A DNA stretch of 17,242 bases from Planctomycetia bacterium (GCA_005799475.1 SYGQ01000106.1:1-17242); one strand, 5' to 3'. Positions 1 through 7,555 are shown, counted from the stretch's first letter. Translations and numbers: made by a program. Notes: generated by a model from the letters alone, not told the origin.

Positions 1-265
1 CCACCGCCGCGCACACAATGGCAAACGGTGCCACCGTGGACGCCGTCGACGCATCCGCGAGATAGGGCCGGTCGTGCATGTTCTCGACGATGAGTGCGTC
101 GAATCCCGCCCGTTCGAGGGCTTGCGCCTCGGCGACGGCGGCGCGGACGATCTCAGAAACTGTCTGGCTCGCGTGCGGCGATCCGGGAAGGGCCCTTAGG
201 TGCACCATGCCGATGAGCGACTTCGTGCGGGGCAGGAAACGGAGAGGCGTTGCGCGTGAGGTCAC
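1..265 (-). CDS. BtpA/SgcQ family protein, partial (N-terminal 88 codons, cut by the left edge)
   Basis: Partial gene whose C-terminal part lies outside the window. The translation has the BtpA family signature near its start: IGMVHLRALPGSP at residues 18-30, followed by a helix and then GFDALIVENMHDRPY at about 54-68. Known BtpA/SgcQ proteins are predicted TIM barrels; BtpA affects photosystem I accumulation in cyanobacteria, but the family is widespread in non-photosynthetic organisms and its reaction is not settled. I chose GTG at 265-263 because it overlaps the TGA stop of the upstream channel gene (264-262) and follows a GGAGGA sequence. It also gives the usual short extension before the IGM strand. 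An in-frame ATG at 208-206 is the alternative and would remove 19 residues. The overlap implies coupled translation with the channel. Family assignment is firm; the function in this organism is unknown. Confidence 0.85.
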   Translation of the reverse strand, partial: MTSRATPLRFLPRTKSLIGMVHLRALPGSPHASQTVSEIVRAAVAEAQALERAGFDALIVENMHDRPYLADASTASTVAPFAIVCAAV

Positions 266-1332
266 GGGTCCTCCGGTGGGTGATCCAGTTGTTGTGAGAC
301 CGTGACCCACGCTGGGCTCTCGGTTGCGTCGAGGATCGCCGCGTTGATCCGATCCTCGAGGGCTGCGGAGAGCGCCTTCGACAGTCCGAATCCGATGAAC
401 CCGCGAAGCGCCTCCTTGGGGAGGACTTGCAGTTGCGGGTCGCGACGCGCGGCAACGCTCGCGCGAAGTTCGTTGGTCGGGTGAAGGACCGCCTCGACGC
501 GCCCGTCGGCCAGCGCGCCGAACGCATCATCGACCGTCGGGAATGCCTTCGGGAGGATCCCCAAATGCCGCGCCGCGGCGCGCGAACTCAAACGGTCGAC
601 GATGCCAATCTGGTTGGGATCGAGGTCGCTGATCGTGAGCAGAATCGGCGCCAACCGACCCACGGTGATGGTGGCGACAACACTGGAAGTAAAGAGCGTG
701 ACGAGGACCAGCGAGAGCAGCATCCACGCGGCAGCGACCGCCTTCCCCACTCCGGTCCGGGGGACGAGGTCTCCGTACCCGACCGTGGAGAGTGTGGTGA
801 TGGCCCACCAGAATCCGTTGATCGGGTGGCTTTTGCGTCCGAAGTGTTCGACATTCCGGCGTCCCTCCACAAGCCGAATGACGATGCCCGCTCCCACGGT
901 CGCGGCGCCGATGAAGGTCACCCAGATCAGCACATCAAAGGTCATCAGCCGGCGGAGAATGCTCAATGGTTGTGCCGCATTGCGCCTGTGGACGACGACG
1001 GAGTACCCGCCGGAATCAAAGGGCACTGAGAAGTCAATGCTCTTGTGAAGTTCTGCTGAGATCGGCACGCCGCAAGCGGCGACATCGAGGGTTCCGTCTC
1101 GGAGGCGGGGGGCGAAATCATCTTCGGCTCGTGCCACGAGTTCGTAGTCAAGTTTCGCGGTCGTCGCTACCTGCTTCCACAGGTCGATCGCGGGTCCAGA
1201 CCACGCGCCGTTCGCGTCCTTCCAACTGTACGGAAGCCGATGCGTGACACCGACTCGGAGCGCCCTCGTCGACGGGGCATCCTGCGGCACAAGGGCACCA
1301 AAAACCGAGACGAGGAGCAGGATGAGCGACAT
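262..1332 (-). CDS. Ionotropic glutamate receptor-like (GluR0-type) potassium channel
   Basis: 356-residue membrane channel whose periplasmic solute-binding domain is interrupted by a pore, the GluR0 architecture. Domain order: signal peptide at about 1-24; binding lobe S1 about 25-118 (LRVGVTHRLPYSW; SIDFSVPF at 98-105); helix M1 about 132-154; re-entrant pore loop about 172-190 with filter TVGYGD at 183-188; helix M2 about 198-224; lobe S2 about 228-345 (NQIGIVDRL at 240-248). The TVGYGD filter predicts K+ selectivity. By gapless hand alignment, the Arg that binds the ligand carboxylate in S1 is Leu95, and the acidic residue that binds the amino group in S2 is Pro285, so the ligand is probably not an ordinary amino acid. 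ATG at 1332 begins the signal peptide; the frame stays open upstream, but that part is antisense to the SDR gene. I see no Shine-Dalgarno sequence. The gene overlaps the downstream BtpA-family gene by two bases of its stop codon. Confidence 0.9.
   Translation of the reverse strand: MSLILLLVSVFGALVPQDAPSTRALRVGVTHRLPYSWKDANGAWSGPAIDLWKQVATTAKLDYELVARAEDDFAPRLRDGTLDVAACGVPISAELHKSIDFSVPFDSGGYSVVVHRRNAAQPLSILRRLMTFDVLIWVTFIGAATVGAGIVIRLVEGRRNVEHFGRKSHPINGFWWAITTLSTVGYGDLVPRTGVGKAVAAAWMLLSLVLVTLFTSSVVATITVGRLAPILLTISDLDPNQIGIVDRLSSRAAARHLGILPKAFPTVDDAFGALADGRVEAVLHPTNELRASVAARRDPQLQVLPKEALRGFIGFGLSKALSAALEDRINAAILDATESPAWVTVSQQLDHPPEDP
269..274 (-). promoter_or_regulatory. Ribosome binding site for the BtpA-family gene
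   Basis: GGAGGA on the minus strand, inside the 3' end of the channel gene. It lies 3 bases before the GTG start at 265, a slightly short spacing. It decides the GTG start over the internal ATG at 208 and supports re-initiation at the GTGA junction. Confidence 0.6.
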
Positions 1333-1383
1333 CGCGAGCCAAGATACGGTGGCGGTCCGCCGCGGTGTGTTACGGTAGTGAGG
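1333..1383. promoter_or_regulatory. Short divergent intergenic region between the channel and SDR genes
   Basis: Only 51 bases separate two divergent ATG codons, so both promoters must lie here or inside the opposite gene. Neither start has a properly spaced Shine-Dalgarno sequence. On the minus strand a TATCTT hexamer (1346-1341) lies 8 bases before the channel ATG. On the plus strand TACGGT (1371-1376) lies 7 bases before the SDR ATG. Those distances would fit -10 elements of leaderless transcripts, but the hexamers match the consensus at only four and three of six bases and no -35 element is clear. A near-repeat of TACGGT followed by a G-rich run occurs at about 1345 and 1371. Confidence 0.35.
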
Positions 1384-2229
1384 ATGTCCTCTCGTCACGC
1401 TGGGAAAGTCGCCATTATCACCGGTGCATCCAGCGGCATCGGCGCAGCCACGGCGCTCGCGATGGCGGACGCAGGGATGGATCTGCTCCTCACAGCGCGT
1501 CGAACCGAGCGGCTTGAGTCGATCGCAGCGCAAATCCGGAGTCGGGGTCGTCGTGCGCTCGTCGTGGTGGCCGATGTCAGTGAGCCGGGTTTCTCGCAGC
1601 GGCTCCCGGCGCTCGCGCAGGAGCAACTCGGCCGCCTCGACATCGTCTTTTCCAATGCGGGGTACGGGCTCGAACGACCCATGCACGAGATGACCGATGC
1701 CGAACTTCGGACCATGTTTGAGGTCAACTTCTTCGCGGGGGTCGCGCTCCTCAGAGAGGCCGCGCAACACATGATCGCGCGGCACCGAGGAGGCCACCTC
1801 CTGATGACCTCAAGTTGCGTCTCGAAGTTTGCGCTGCCCAGTTTCGGTGCCTACGCCGCGACGAAGGCCGCGCAGGAGTCCGTTTGCCGCGCGATGCGCT
1901 TCGAACTGGCACCACTGGGCATCGAAGTCGCGAGCGTTCATCCCGTGTCGACAACATCTGAATTCTTCGAGCAGGTCTCGACCCGCAGCGGGACGCCGAG
2001 CGAGCCGATCCACGAACACGCGCCGGCATGGCTCATTCAGAGTCCAGAGCGGGTTGCCCGAGCCGTCATGAAGTGCCTTGATCACCCGCGATCCGAAGTG
2101 TGGACGAGCCATCTTGTGCGCGCATCGAGTGCACTGTTCACGCTCTGCCCATCGATTCTCGATGCGGTCCTTCGGCGCGAAGCCAGGCGGCAGCGCCGTC
2201 GCCGCGAGGCGTGTAGCACACCGTCCTAG
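1384..2229 (+). CDS. SDR family NAD(P)-dependent oxidoreductase
   Basis: 281-residue classical short-chain dehydrogenase/reductase, probably cytosolic. The cofactor motif TGASSGIG is at residues 14-21, the structural NAG motif at about 97-99, a serine in the catalytic region (MTSSC) at about 139-143, and the catalytic YxxxK as YAATK at about 155-159. The cofactor loop TARR at about 36-39 carries arginines, which favours NADP(H). The arginine-rich C-terminus (RREARRQRRRREA) is unlike the catalytic core and may be a flexible tail. ATG at 1384 gives the normal short lead to the first strand; GAGG abuts the ATG and is too close to be a standard ribosome site. The frame is open to 1240, but that stretch is antisense to the channel gene. 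The substrate cannot be named. GAPDH follows after 49 bases on the same strand, and I see no functional link. Confidence 0.88.
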   Translation: MSSRHAGKVAIITGASSGIGAATALAMADAGMDLLLTARRTERLESIAAQIRSRGRRALVVVADVSEPGFSQRLPALAQEQLGRLDIVFSNAGYGLERPMHEMTDAELRTMFEVNFFAGVALLREAAQHMIARHRGGHLLMTSSCVSKFALPSFGAYAATKAAQESVCRAMRFELAPLGIEVASVHPVSTTSEFFEQVSTRSGTPSEPIHEHAPAWLIQSPERVARAVMKCLDHPRSEVWTSHLVRASSALFTLCPSILDAVLRREARRQRRRREACSTPS

Positions 2230-2278
2230 GCGTGAGTACTCTTCGCCTTCGCACTTTCACCGAGATCGAGGAGTCGTC

Positions 2279-3301
2279 ATGGCCATCCGCGTCGCTGTCA
2301 ACGGGTTCGGAAGAATCGGTCGCCTTGCCTATCGGATCGCCGCCGATCGGCAAGACATCGAGATCGTGGCGGTCAATGACCTTGTCCCCGCTGACAACTT
2401 GGCCTATCTCCTGCGGCACGACTCCACGCACGGACGGTTCGGCCACGATGTCCGGGTTGAAGGCGAGGAGATCGTCTGCGGTGCACGCCGTACGAAGTGC
2501 ACCGCGATCAAGGATCCGGCACAGTTGCCTTGGCGCGACCTGCGCGTCGACTATGTGCTCGAGTCCACTGGCCTCTTCACCAGCGCCGACGACGCGCGCA
2601 AGCACCTCGACGCTGGGGCGAAGCGTGTCCTCCTCTCCGCGCCGACGAAGAGCGACAAGGAAGTCCCCACCCTCGTCTACAAGGTGAATCACGCGAGCTA
2701 CTCGCCTGAGCAGCACCGCATTGTCTCAAACGCATCGTGCACGACGAACTGCCTCGCACCCGTGGTCAAGGTGCTCCTCGACCTGTGCGGCCTCGAGGCA
2801 GGCCTCATGACGACGGTCCACGCCGTCACGGCAACGCAGCCCACGCAGGATGGCCCGAGCAAGAAAGACTGGCGCGGCGGCCGCAACGGCTACGCGAACA
2901 TCATCCCGAGTTCGACCGGTGCGGCCAAGGCTGTGGCGCTCTGTCTCCCCGCCGTGAAAGGCAAACTCACCGGGATGGCATTCCGAGTACCCACTGTGAA
3001 TGTCTCGTGCATCGACCTCACATTCCGTCCCGAGAAGCCCACTTCAATCCCCGCGGTCCTCGCGGCGCTGAAGGCCGCAGCCGCGGGCGACATGGCCGGC
3101 GTCCTTGCCGTGACCGCGGAAGAAGTCGTGTCGAGCGACTTCATCGGCGACCCCCACTCATCCATTGTCGATGCCGGCGCGTGTCTCGAGCTCAACGACC
3201 GATTCCTGAAGGTGGTGTCGTGGTATGACAATGAGTGTGGCTACGCCAACCGCTGCATTGACATGCTGCTGTTCATGGGCTCGAAGGACGGCATCCGATA
3301 G
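2279..3301 (+). CDS. gap: Type I glyceraldehyde-3-phosphate dehydrogenase
   Basis: 340 residues, the normal family length. It catalyses phosphorylating oxidation of glyceraldehyde 3-phosphate to 1,3-bisphosphoglycerate in the cytosol, in glycolysis or, reversed, gluconeogenesis. The Rossmann motif NGFGRIGR is at residues 8-15. Asp34 (VNDL) at the end of the second strand favours NAD. The active site SNASCTTNC has catalytic Cys154, with His181 (TTVHAVTATQ) as base. Phosphate-site SSTGAAKA and the C-terminal WYDNECGYANR are intact. The KKDWRGGR stretch resembles E. coli GapA more than the Bacillus-type form. ATG at 2279 is supported by GAGGAG (2268-2273) 5 bases upstream and by matching the family N-terminus; the frame stays open back into the SDR gene, but that part is not GAPDH. 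The HlyD-type adaptor gene follows after 36 bases, an odd neighbour for a central-metabolism gene. Confidence 0.96.
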   Translation: MAIRVAVNGFGRIGRLAYRIAADRQDIEIVAVNDLVPADNLAYLLRHDSTHGRFGHDVRVEGEEIVCGARRTKCTAIKDPAQLPWRDLRVDYVLESTGLFTSADDARKHLDAGAKRVLLSAPTKSDKEVPTLVYKVNHASYSPEQHRIVSNASCTTNCLAPVVKVLLDLCGLEAGLMTTVHAVTATQPTQDGPSKKDWRGGRNGYANIIPSSTGAAKAVALCLPAVKGKLTGMAFRVPTVNVSCIDLTFRPEKPTSIPAVLAALKAAAAGDMAGVLAVTAEEVVSSDFIGDPHSSIVDAGACLELNDRFLKVVSWYDNECGYANRCIDMLLFMGSKDGIR

Positions 3302-3337
3302 GACTCGAACCAAGGGCTCGCCCGAAAGGAACGATTC

Positions 3338-4738
3338 ATGATGATCGCCTCAGTGATCGCCTCCACCGTCTGCCTCGCATGCGCCGCACTTGCCGCCGAT
3401 GATCCGCCGGCACCGCCATCCGCGCCGACAACGCCGAAGCTTGGCCTCGTCGAGTCGGGTCCCCTGAACCTGACGACGGAGCGATCGGCACGAATCGCGT
3501 CCGCGAGTCGGTCCGTCCTGCGTTTCGAACCCGAAGCATTCGGCGGCACTGTCACCGTCGAGAAGATTCTCGCGAAGCCGGGGCCGGTGACCGCGGGCAC
3601 GGTCATCGCGCAGCTCAAGGCCAAAGACTTCGACAAGGCGCTGGGTGACCTCAGGATTCAACTCACTGAGGCGACCGAACGGCTCGCCGTTTCGCAGGAA
3701 GAGACCGCGCTTGCGCGCGCGTCGGACGCGATCGCGATGGAGAAGACGGAGCGCGGCCACGCACTCGCTGAGCAGCGGATGCGCCACTCGCGCGACTACT
3801 ACTTTCCGAAGGCGCTCGATCTCGCCAAGGTCCGAATGAAAGACCAGGCTGACGGCCTCAAGGATCAGGGCGACGAACTCGCGCAGTTGGAGCGCATGTA
3901 CTCCGATGCGACGCTCGAAAGCGAGACAAAGGACATCGTGATCGGCCGGGCGCGTCGTGGCATGGAGCGCAGTCAGGTCTACTTCGGTTACGGCCAGAAG
4001 GACAACGACCTCTTCGTGGCGTTCGACCATCCCAATTCCGTGCGCGACGCCGAGGACAACCTGCGATACTCGCAGATTGGTCTCGATCAACTCAGAGTTC
4101 GGCAGCGCCTCGCCGTCACAAACTCCCGCCTGGGCATGGCCGCCGCGGAACGGAACCTCGAGGACCTCAAACTTCGGCTCACGCGCATGGAAGCCGACGG
4201 CAAGCGCCTCACCGTGACCGCCCCAGTCGATGGACTGATGTCGATCTCGCTACCGGACGAAGGCGAGCCTGTCGGGGGCCGCTCCCTCATGGCGACGATT
4301 GTCGATCCAGGCTCGCTCGAACTCAGCGGCAACCTCGATGTGGACTCCCTGCGCATCGTGGGGCCGGGCGCCACGCTCGATGTCTGGATCCCGTCTCGCC
4401 CGGAGTCGTCCGGGCAAGCGACCATCACCGAACTCAGCCCGTTGGGGAGCGCCGATGGCACGGGGGCGAACTATCCGTTCGTGGCCTCGATCCAGAATCG
4501 GACCGGCGAGTGGCCCCTCGGCGCCGAGGCGCGCGTCGTTGGGCGCAAGACGATCCCCGGATGCACGCTTGTGCCGAGCAAGGCCGTCAAGAACACCAAC
4601 GGGCACTGGACTGTCGAAGTTTGGTCGGACGGCAAGAAGCTCTCGCGCGAGGTGCGAGTGGGTGCGAGCGACGGCAAGATGACGCAGGTGATCACGGGGC
4701 TCACGGCTGGCGAGCAAGTGGTCCTGCCCGATGCGTAG
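3338..4738 (+). CDS. HlyD/RND-type periplasmic adaptor (membrane fusion protein)
   Basis: 466 residues. A signal peptide (about 1-20, cleavage likely after CAALAA) indicates a periplasmic protein. Two lipoyl-type half motifs flank a long helical region: GGTVTVEKILAKPGPVTAG at about 69-87 and LTVTAPVDGLMS at about 291-302. Between them, about 99-290 is charged and helix-rich (for example TEATERLAVSQEE and AERNLEDLKLRLTR), the usual hairpin. A beta-barrel region follows (SLELSGNLDVDSLRIVGPGA, about 326-345), and a membrane-proximal domain (LVPSKAVKNTNG; GLTAGEQVVLP) ends the protein. The family links inner-membrane RND or ABC pumps to an outer-membrane channel, but no pump or TolC-like gene is in this window. 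The start at 3338 follows AAAGGA with 7 bases between; ATG at 3341 is an equal alternative. The stop overlaps the start of the lipoprotein gene by 8 bases, implying coupled translation. Confidence 0.85.
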   Translation: MMIASVIASTVCLACAALAADDPPAPPSAPTTPKLGLVESGPLNLTTERSARIASASRSVLRFEPEAFGGTVTVEKILAKPGPVTAGTVIAQLKAKDFDKALGDLRIQLTEATERLAVSQEETALARASDAIAMEKTERGHALAEQRMRHSRDYYFPKALDLAKVRMKDQADGLKDQGDELAQLERMYSDATLESETKDIVIGRARRGMERSQVYFGYGQKDNDLFVAFDHPNSVRDAEDNLRYSQIGLDQLRVRQRLAVTNSRLGMAAAERNLEDLKLRLTRMEADGKRLTVTAPVDGLMSISLPDEGEPVGGRSLMATIVDPGSLELSGNLDVDSLRIVGPGATLDVWIPSRPESSGQATITELSPLGSADGTGANYPFVASIQNRTGEWPLGAEARVVGRKTIPGCTLVPSKAVKNTNGHWTVEVWSDGKKLSREVRVGASDGKMTQVITGLTAGEQVVLPDA

Positions 4739-6050
4739 GCAAGCGACACTGCTTCTGGTACTCGTCGCAGGACTCATCGGCTGCGCCGCGCGGACCCCCG
4801 AACGCCCGCAAGCGTCCCCGAGTGTCATCGAGTCCCCGACGCCGGCGACGCCCGTGGCGGCGATGCCTGCGATGCCCAATCCGGCGACGGCAGCGATTCC
4901 TCGCCACGAACCGCAGGCGGTCCCGCGCCTTGAACCAAGCGCGAAGCCCGACATTGCGCCGGGCGAGATCGCAGCGCATGTGCAGCGCGCCCACGAAGCG
5001 GGGCTCTCGTGGGCGCTCGCGAATCAGCGACCCGACGGCAACTGGGGAACCTTCGCCACCGAGCGCAGCTACGAGATTTACCTCGACACGCAGGCGAGCC
5101 ACATCGCCTTCCAGACGGCGACGACGGCACTCATGGCGTGGGCCATGCTCTCGCCTGCGCATGCCGACGAACGCGCAGCCGCGGCGCGCGATCGAGGGCT
5201 CGGCGTCCTCGCCAAGCGGCCGTCGCCCCGCCGGGCCACTGGCAACACCTTTTACGATGTCTGGGCGCACACCTATGTGATGGAACTCGGCGTCGCCGTG
5301 GTGGAGGACGAGCGTTTAGCCGCACGCCGGAGCGATTGGGCCGCGATCGCGCAGGGGGAAGTCGACCGCGTGCGCAAGGACCAGGGATCCGAGGGTGGAT
5401 GGGGCTACTACGACTTCGAGTTCACCGGGATCCATCCCAGCGGGCACCAGTCCACGAGCTTCAACACCGCGGCGATGATCATCGCACTCAAGGAGGCCGA
5501 GCGCATCGGACTTACGATTGCGCCCGGCACAGTCGAAGACGCGGCGCGGGCGGTTCTCCGCATGCAACTGCCTTCGGGTGCCTTCGCGTACGGCACCTAC
5601 GCGGAGCTCAATCCGCGCGCGGACTACAACAAGGTGAGTGGGTCGGCGTGCCGCCTTCAGGCGTGCAATCTTGCGCTCCACTCGCTCGGACTCGGCGGCG
5701 TGACGGTCGAGACCCTCCTGCGCGGGATCGAGCACATGCGCGACACGCATCACTACCTTGAGATCGGTCGCGGTCGTGTCAGACCACACGAGGCGTTCTA
5801 CCGAAACAGTGGGTACTACTACTACTTCGGACACTTCTACGCCGCGCGAGTGCTCGCGGCGTGTCCGCCATCGACGCGGCGCACAGAACTCGCGCGGTGG
5901 CTCGCGACGGTGATGGTCCACGACCAGAACCCTGATGGCAGTTGGTTTGACTATCCGCTCTACGGCTATGGCAAGGCGTACGCGACCGGGTACGGGCTGC
6001 TCACGCTGCAGATCCTGAAGGCGCTCGTGGTGCCTCCAGAATCCCCTTGA
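4731..6050 (+). CDS. Lipoprotein with squalene-cyclase/prenyltransferase-like alpha-toroid domain
   Basis: 439 residues. The N-terminus is a lipoprotein signal (hydrophobic stretch then LIGC, lipidated Cys18), followed by a Pro/Ala-rich linker of about 50 residues. From about residue 85 to the end it has the repeated helical pattern of the terpene cyclase/prenyltransferase barrel, with four QW-type motifs (Q-x3-G-x-W/F): Q99-W105, Q218-W224, Q279-F285 and Q399-W405. No DxDD motif of class II terpene cyclases is present, so cyclase activity is not supported. A structural or binding role, or an unknown envelope enzyme, is equally possible. The middle is Tyr-rich (SGYYYYFGHFY). ATG at 4731 lies inside the end of the adaptor gene, so the two proteins are probably made together and may act together at the envelope. 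The sulfotransferase gene follows after 30 bases. Confidence 0.8.
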   Translation: MRRQATLLLVLVAGLIGCAARTPERPQASPSVIESPTPATPVAAMPAMPNPATAAIPRHEPQAVPRLEPSAKPDIAPGEIAAHVQRAHEAGLSWALANQRPDGNWGTFATERSYEIYLDTQASHIAFQTATTALMAWAMLSPAHADERAAAARDRGLGVLAKRPSPRRATGNTFYDVWAHTYVMELGVAVVEDERLAARRSDWAAIAQGEVDRVRKDQGSEGGWGYYDFEFTGIHPSGHQSTSFNTAAMIIALKEAERIGLTIAPGTVEDAARAVLRMQLPSGAFAYGTYAELNPRADYNKVSGSACRLQACNLALHSLGLGGVTVETLLRGIEHMRDTHHYLEIGRGRVRPHEAFYRNSGYYYYFGHFYAARVLAACPPSTRRTELARWLATVMVHDQNPDGSWFDYPLYGYGKAYATGYGLLTLQILKALVVPPESP

Positions 6051-6080
6051 GTCGCGGCGGTTCCACGCCCATCCTTTCGC

Positions 6081-7538
6081 ATGCCCTCCGAATCCCCGCA
6101 GTCCAAGTTCGACGCGCTGATGAATCAGCAGCAGTACGACGCGGCCCATCGTCTGGCGAAGGGGCTTCGCGAGAAACAACCCCGCAATGGGCAGTGGTGG
6201 TACCTCTCAGCGCGAGCCGCCTTTGCCATCGGCCACCTCTCTGTGGCGCATGAGGAGATTGCGAACGCAGCGCGACTGCTGCCACGAGAGGCGCCGATCC
6301 TGCTCCAACAGGCGATCATCGACCACCGCATCGGGCGAACGGCCAGCGCATTGGCGCGCCTTGCACCGCTTCTCGGCGAGAGCGGCCTCGTTGGCCGTGA
6401 GGCCAATGTCACTCATGCCGACATCCTCTCGAGGGCGAATCGGCAGGACGAACTCGACGCCCAACTCGCCAAGGGTGGCGAGTGGCTCAGCGATCCGCGG
6501 GCGCAACTCTTTGTCGGACGACGGCTCGCCGCGAGCGATCCACTGGCGGCGGTGGAACTCTTCACGCGGCTCTTGCGCGGCGACGCGCCATCGCACGCGC
6601 GGCGCATCGCGGGCTTCGAGGCGGTGAAGATCCTTGACCTCGAGCGCAGATACCGCGAGGCGTTCGATCTCGCAGGGGAGTGCCACGCCAAGACCAAGAG
6701 CCGCTACGACATTGGTGCGCTCGAGCGACAGGTGGAAGAGCAATGCAGGCTTCTCGATCGTCCATCGTGGCTAGGCACTCGCCGCGCGCCGGCAGTCCAT
6801 GGCATTGCCCTCGTGGCGGCCCTGCCGCGTAGTGGCACCACGCTCATCGAACAAATGTTCGATCGCCATCCTCAGATCAGTGGGATCGGCGAGTACCAAG
6901 GATCGCGAGCGATCGGCGAGGCGGCGCTGCAGTCGGGCTACTGGCCAGGAGAGATCTCGCGCGTCCCGGCGGAAACGCTGAAGGCGTGGCAGGACGACTA
7001 CTTGAAGGGAGCGCGCTTCCTGATGCGCGAGGGAACCGACTGGGCGTTCGACAAGACGCTCAAGGTTTGGCGCTGGGTGCCGCTGCTTTCCGTGGTCCTT
7101 CCCGGTGCGGTGTACATCGCCATCGACCGTGACCCGCGCGACAACGCGATCAGCATGTTCCTCGGGAACTTCCATCACCAGTCGATGGGTTGGACCGGAT
7201 CGATCGACGCCATCCGTCGAGCGATCACGGCACATCGAACCATCCTGCCCAACGCGCTCACACGGCTCGAACTCCCGCACGAGGCGATGGTGTACGAGGA
7301 CTTCGTCGCCGACCCTCGCGCGCACGCGCAGCGGTGTTTCGCGCGGCTTGGACTGCCGATGGACGATGCCACGCTGAGTCCAGAGCACAACACGCGAATG
7401 GTGCTCACACTGAGCCACGAGCAGGTGCGCAAGCCGATCAACACCGGCTCAGTCGGTCGCTGGCGCAACTACGAGTGGGCGTTCGACGAGTCGTGGAAGC
7501 CGCTGGCGGCCGCGCATGATGCGCGACGGGCGCACTGA
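6081..7538 (+). CDS. TPR-containing sulfotransferase family protein
   Basis: 485 residues with two parts. Residues about 5-230 are helical, TPR-like repeats with alternating small and aromatic residues (for example NGQWWYLSARAAFAIGHLSV and ARRIAGFEAVKILDLERRYR). Residues about 238-470 form a PAPS-dependent sulfotransferase domain: the 5'-phosphosulfate loop PRSGTT at 249-254, the 3'-phosphate motif with DRDPRDNAISMF at 349-360, and the C-terminal QVRKPINTGSVGRWRNYE at 448-465, typical of TPR-linked sulfotransferases. It would transfer sulfate from PAPS to an unidentified hydroxyl or amine acceptor. No signal peptide is evident, so it is probably cytosolic. It is the last gene of the plus-strand run, 30 bases after the QW lipoprotein. 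ATG at 6081 is the first in frame, with no strong ribosome site nearby. The acceptor and any link to the neighbouring adaptor are unknown. Confidence 0.88.
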   Translation: MPSESPQSKFDALMNQQQYDAAHRLAKGLREKQPRNGQWWYLSARAAFAIGHLSVAHEEIANAARLLPREAPILLQQAIIDHRIGRTASALARLAPLLGESGLVGREANVTHADILSRANRQDELDAQLAKGGEWLSDPRAQLFVGRRLAASDPLAAVELFTRLLRGDAPSHARRIAGFEAVKILDLERRYREAFDLAGECHAKTKSRYDIGALERQVEEQCRLLDRPSWLGTRRAPAVHGIALVAALPRSGTTLIEQMFDRHPQISGIGEYQGSRAIGEAALQSGYWPGEISRVPAETLKAWQDDYLKGARFLMREGTDWAFDKTLKVWRWVPLLSVVLPGAVYIAIDRDPRDNAISMFLGNFHHQSMGWTGSIDAIRRAITAHRTILPNALTRLELPHEAMVYEDFVADPRAHAQRCFARLGLPMDDATLSPEHNTRMVLTLSHEQVRKPINTGSVGRWRNYEWAFDESWKPLAAAHDARRAH

Positions 7539-7555
7539 GCTCGCGCGCTTGGTCA

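Noticed and set aside
1333..1797. 155-codon N-terminal extension of the channel frame
   Set aside because: It is antisense to the SDR gene core, and the ATG at 1332 begins a clear signal peptide.
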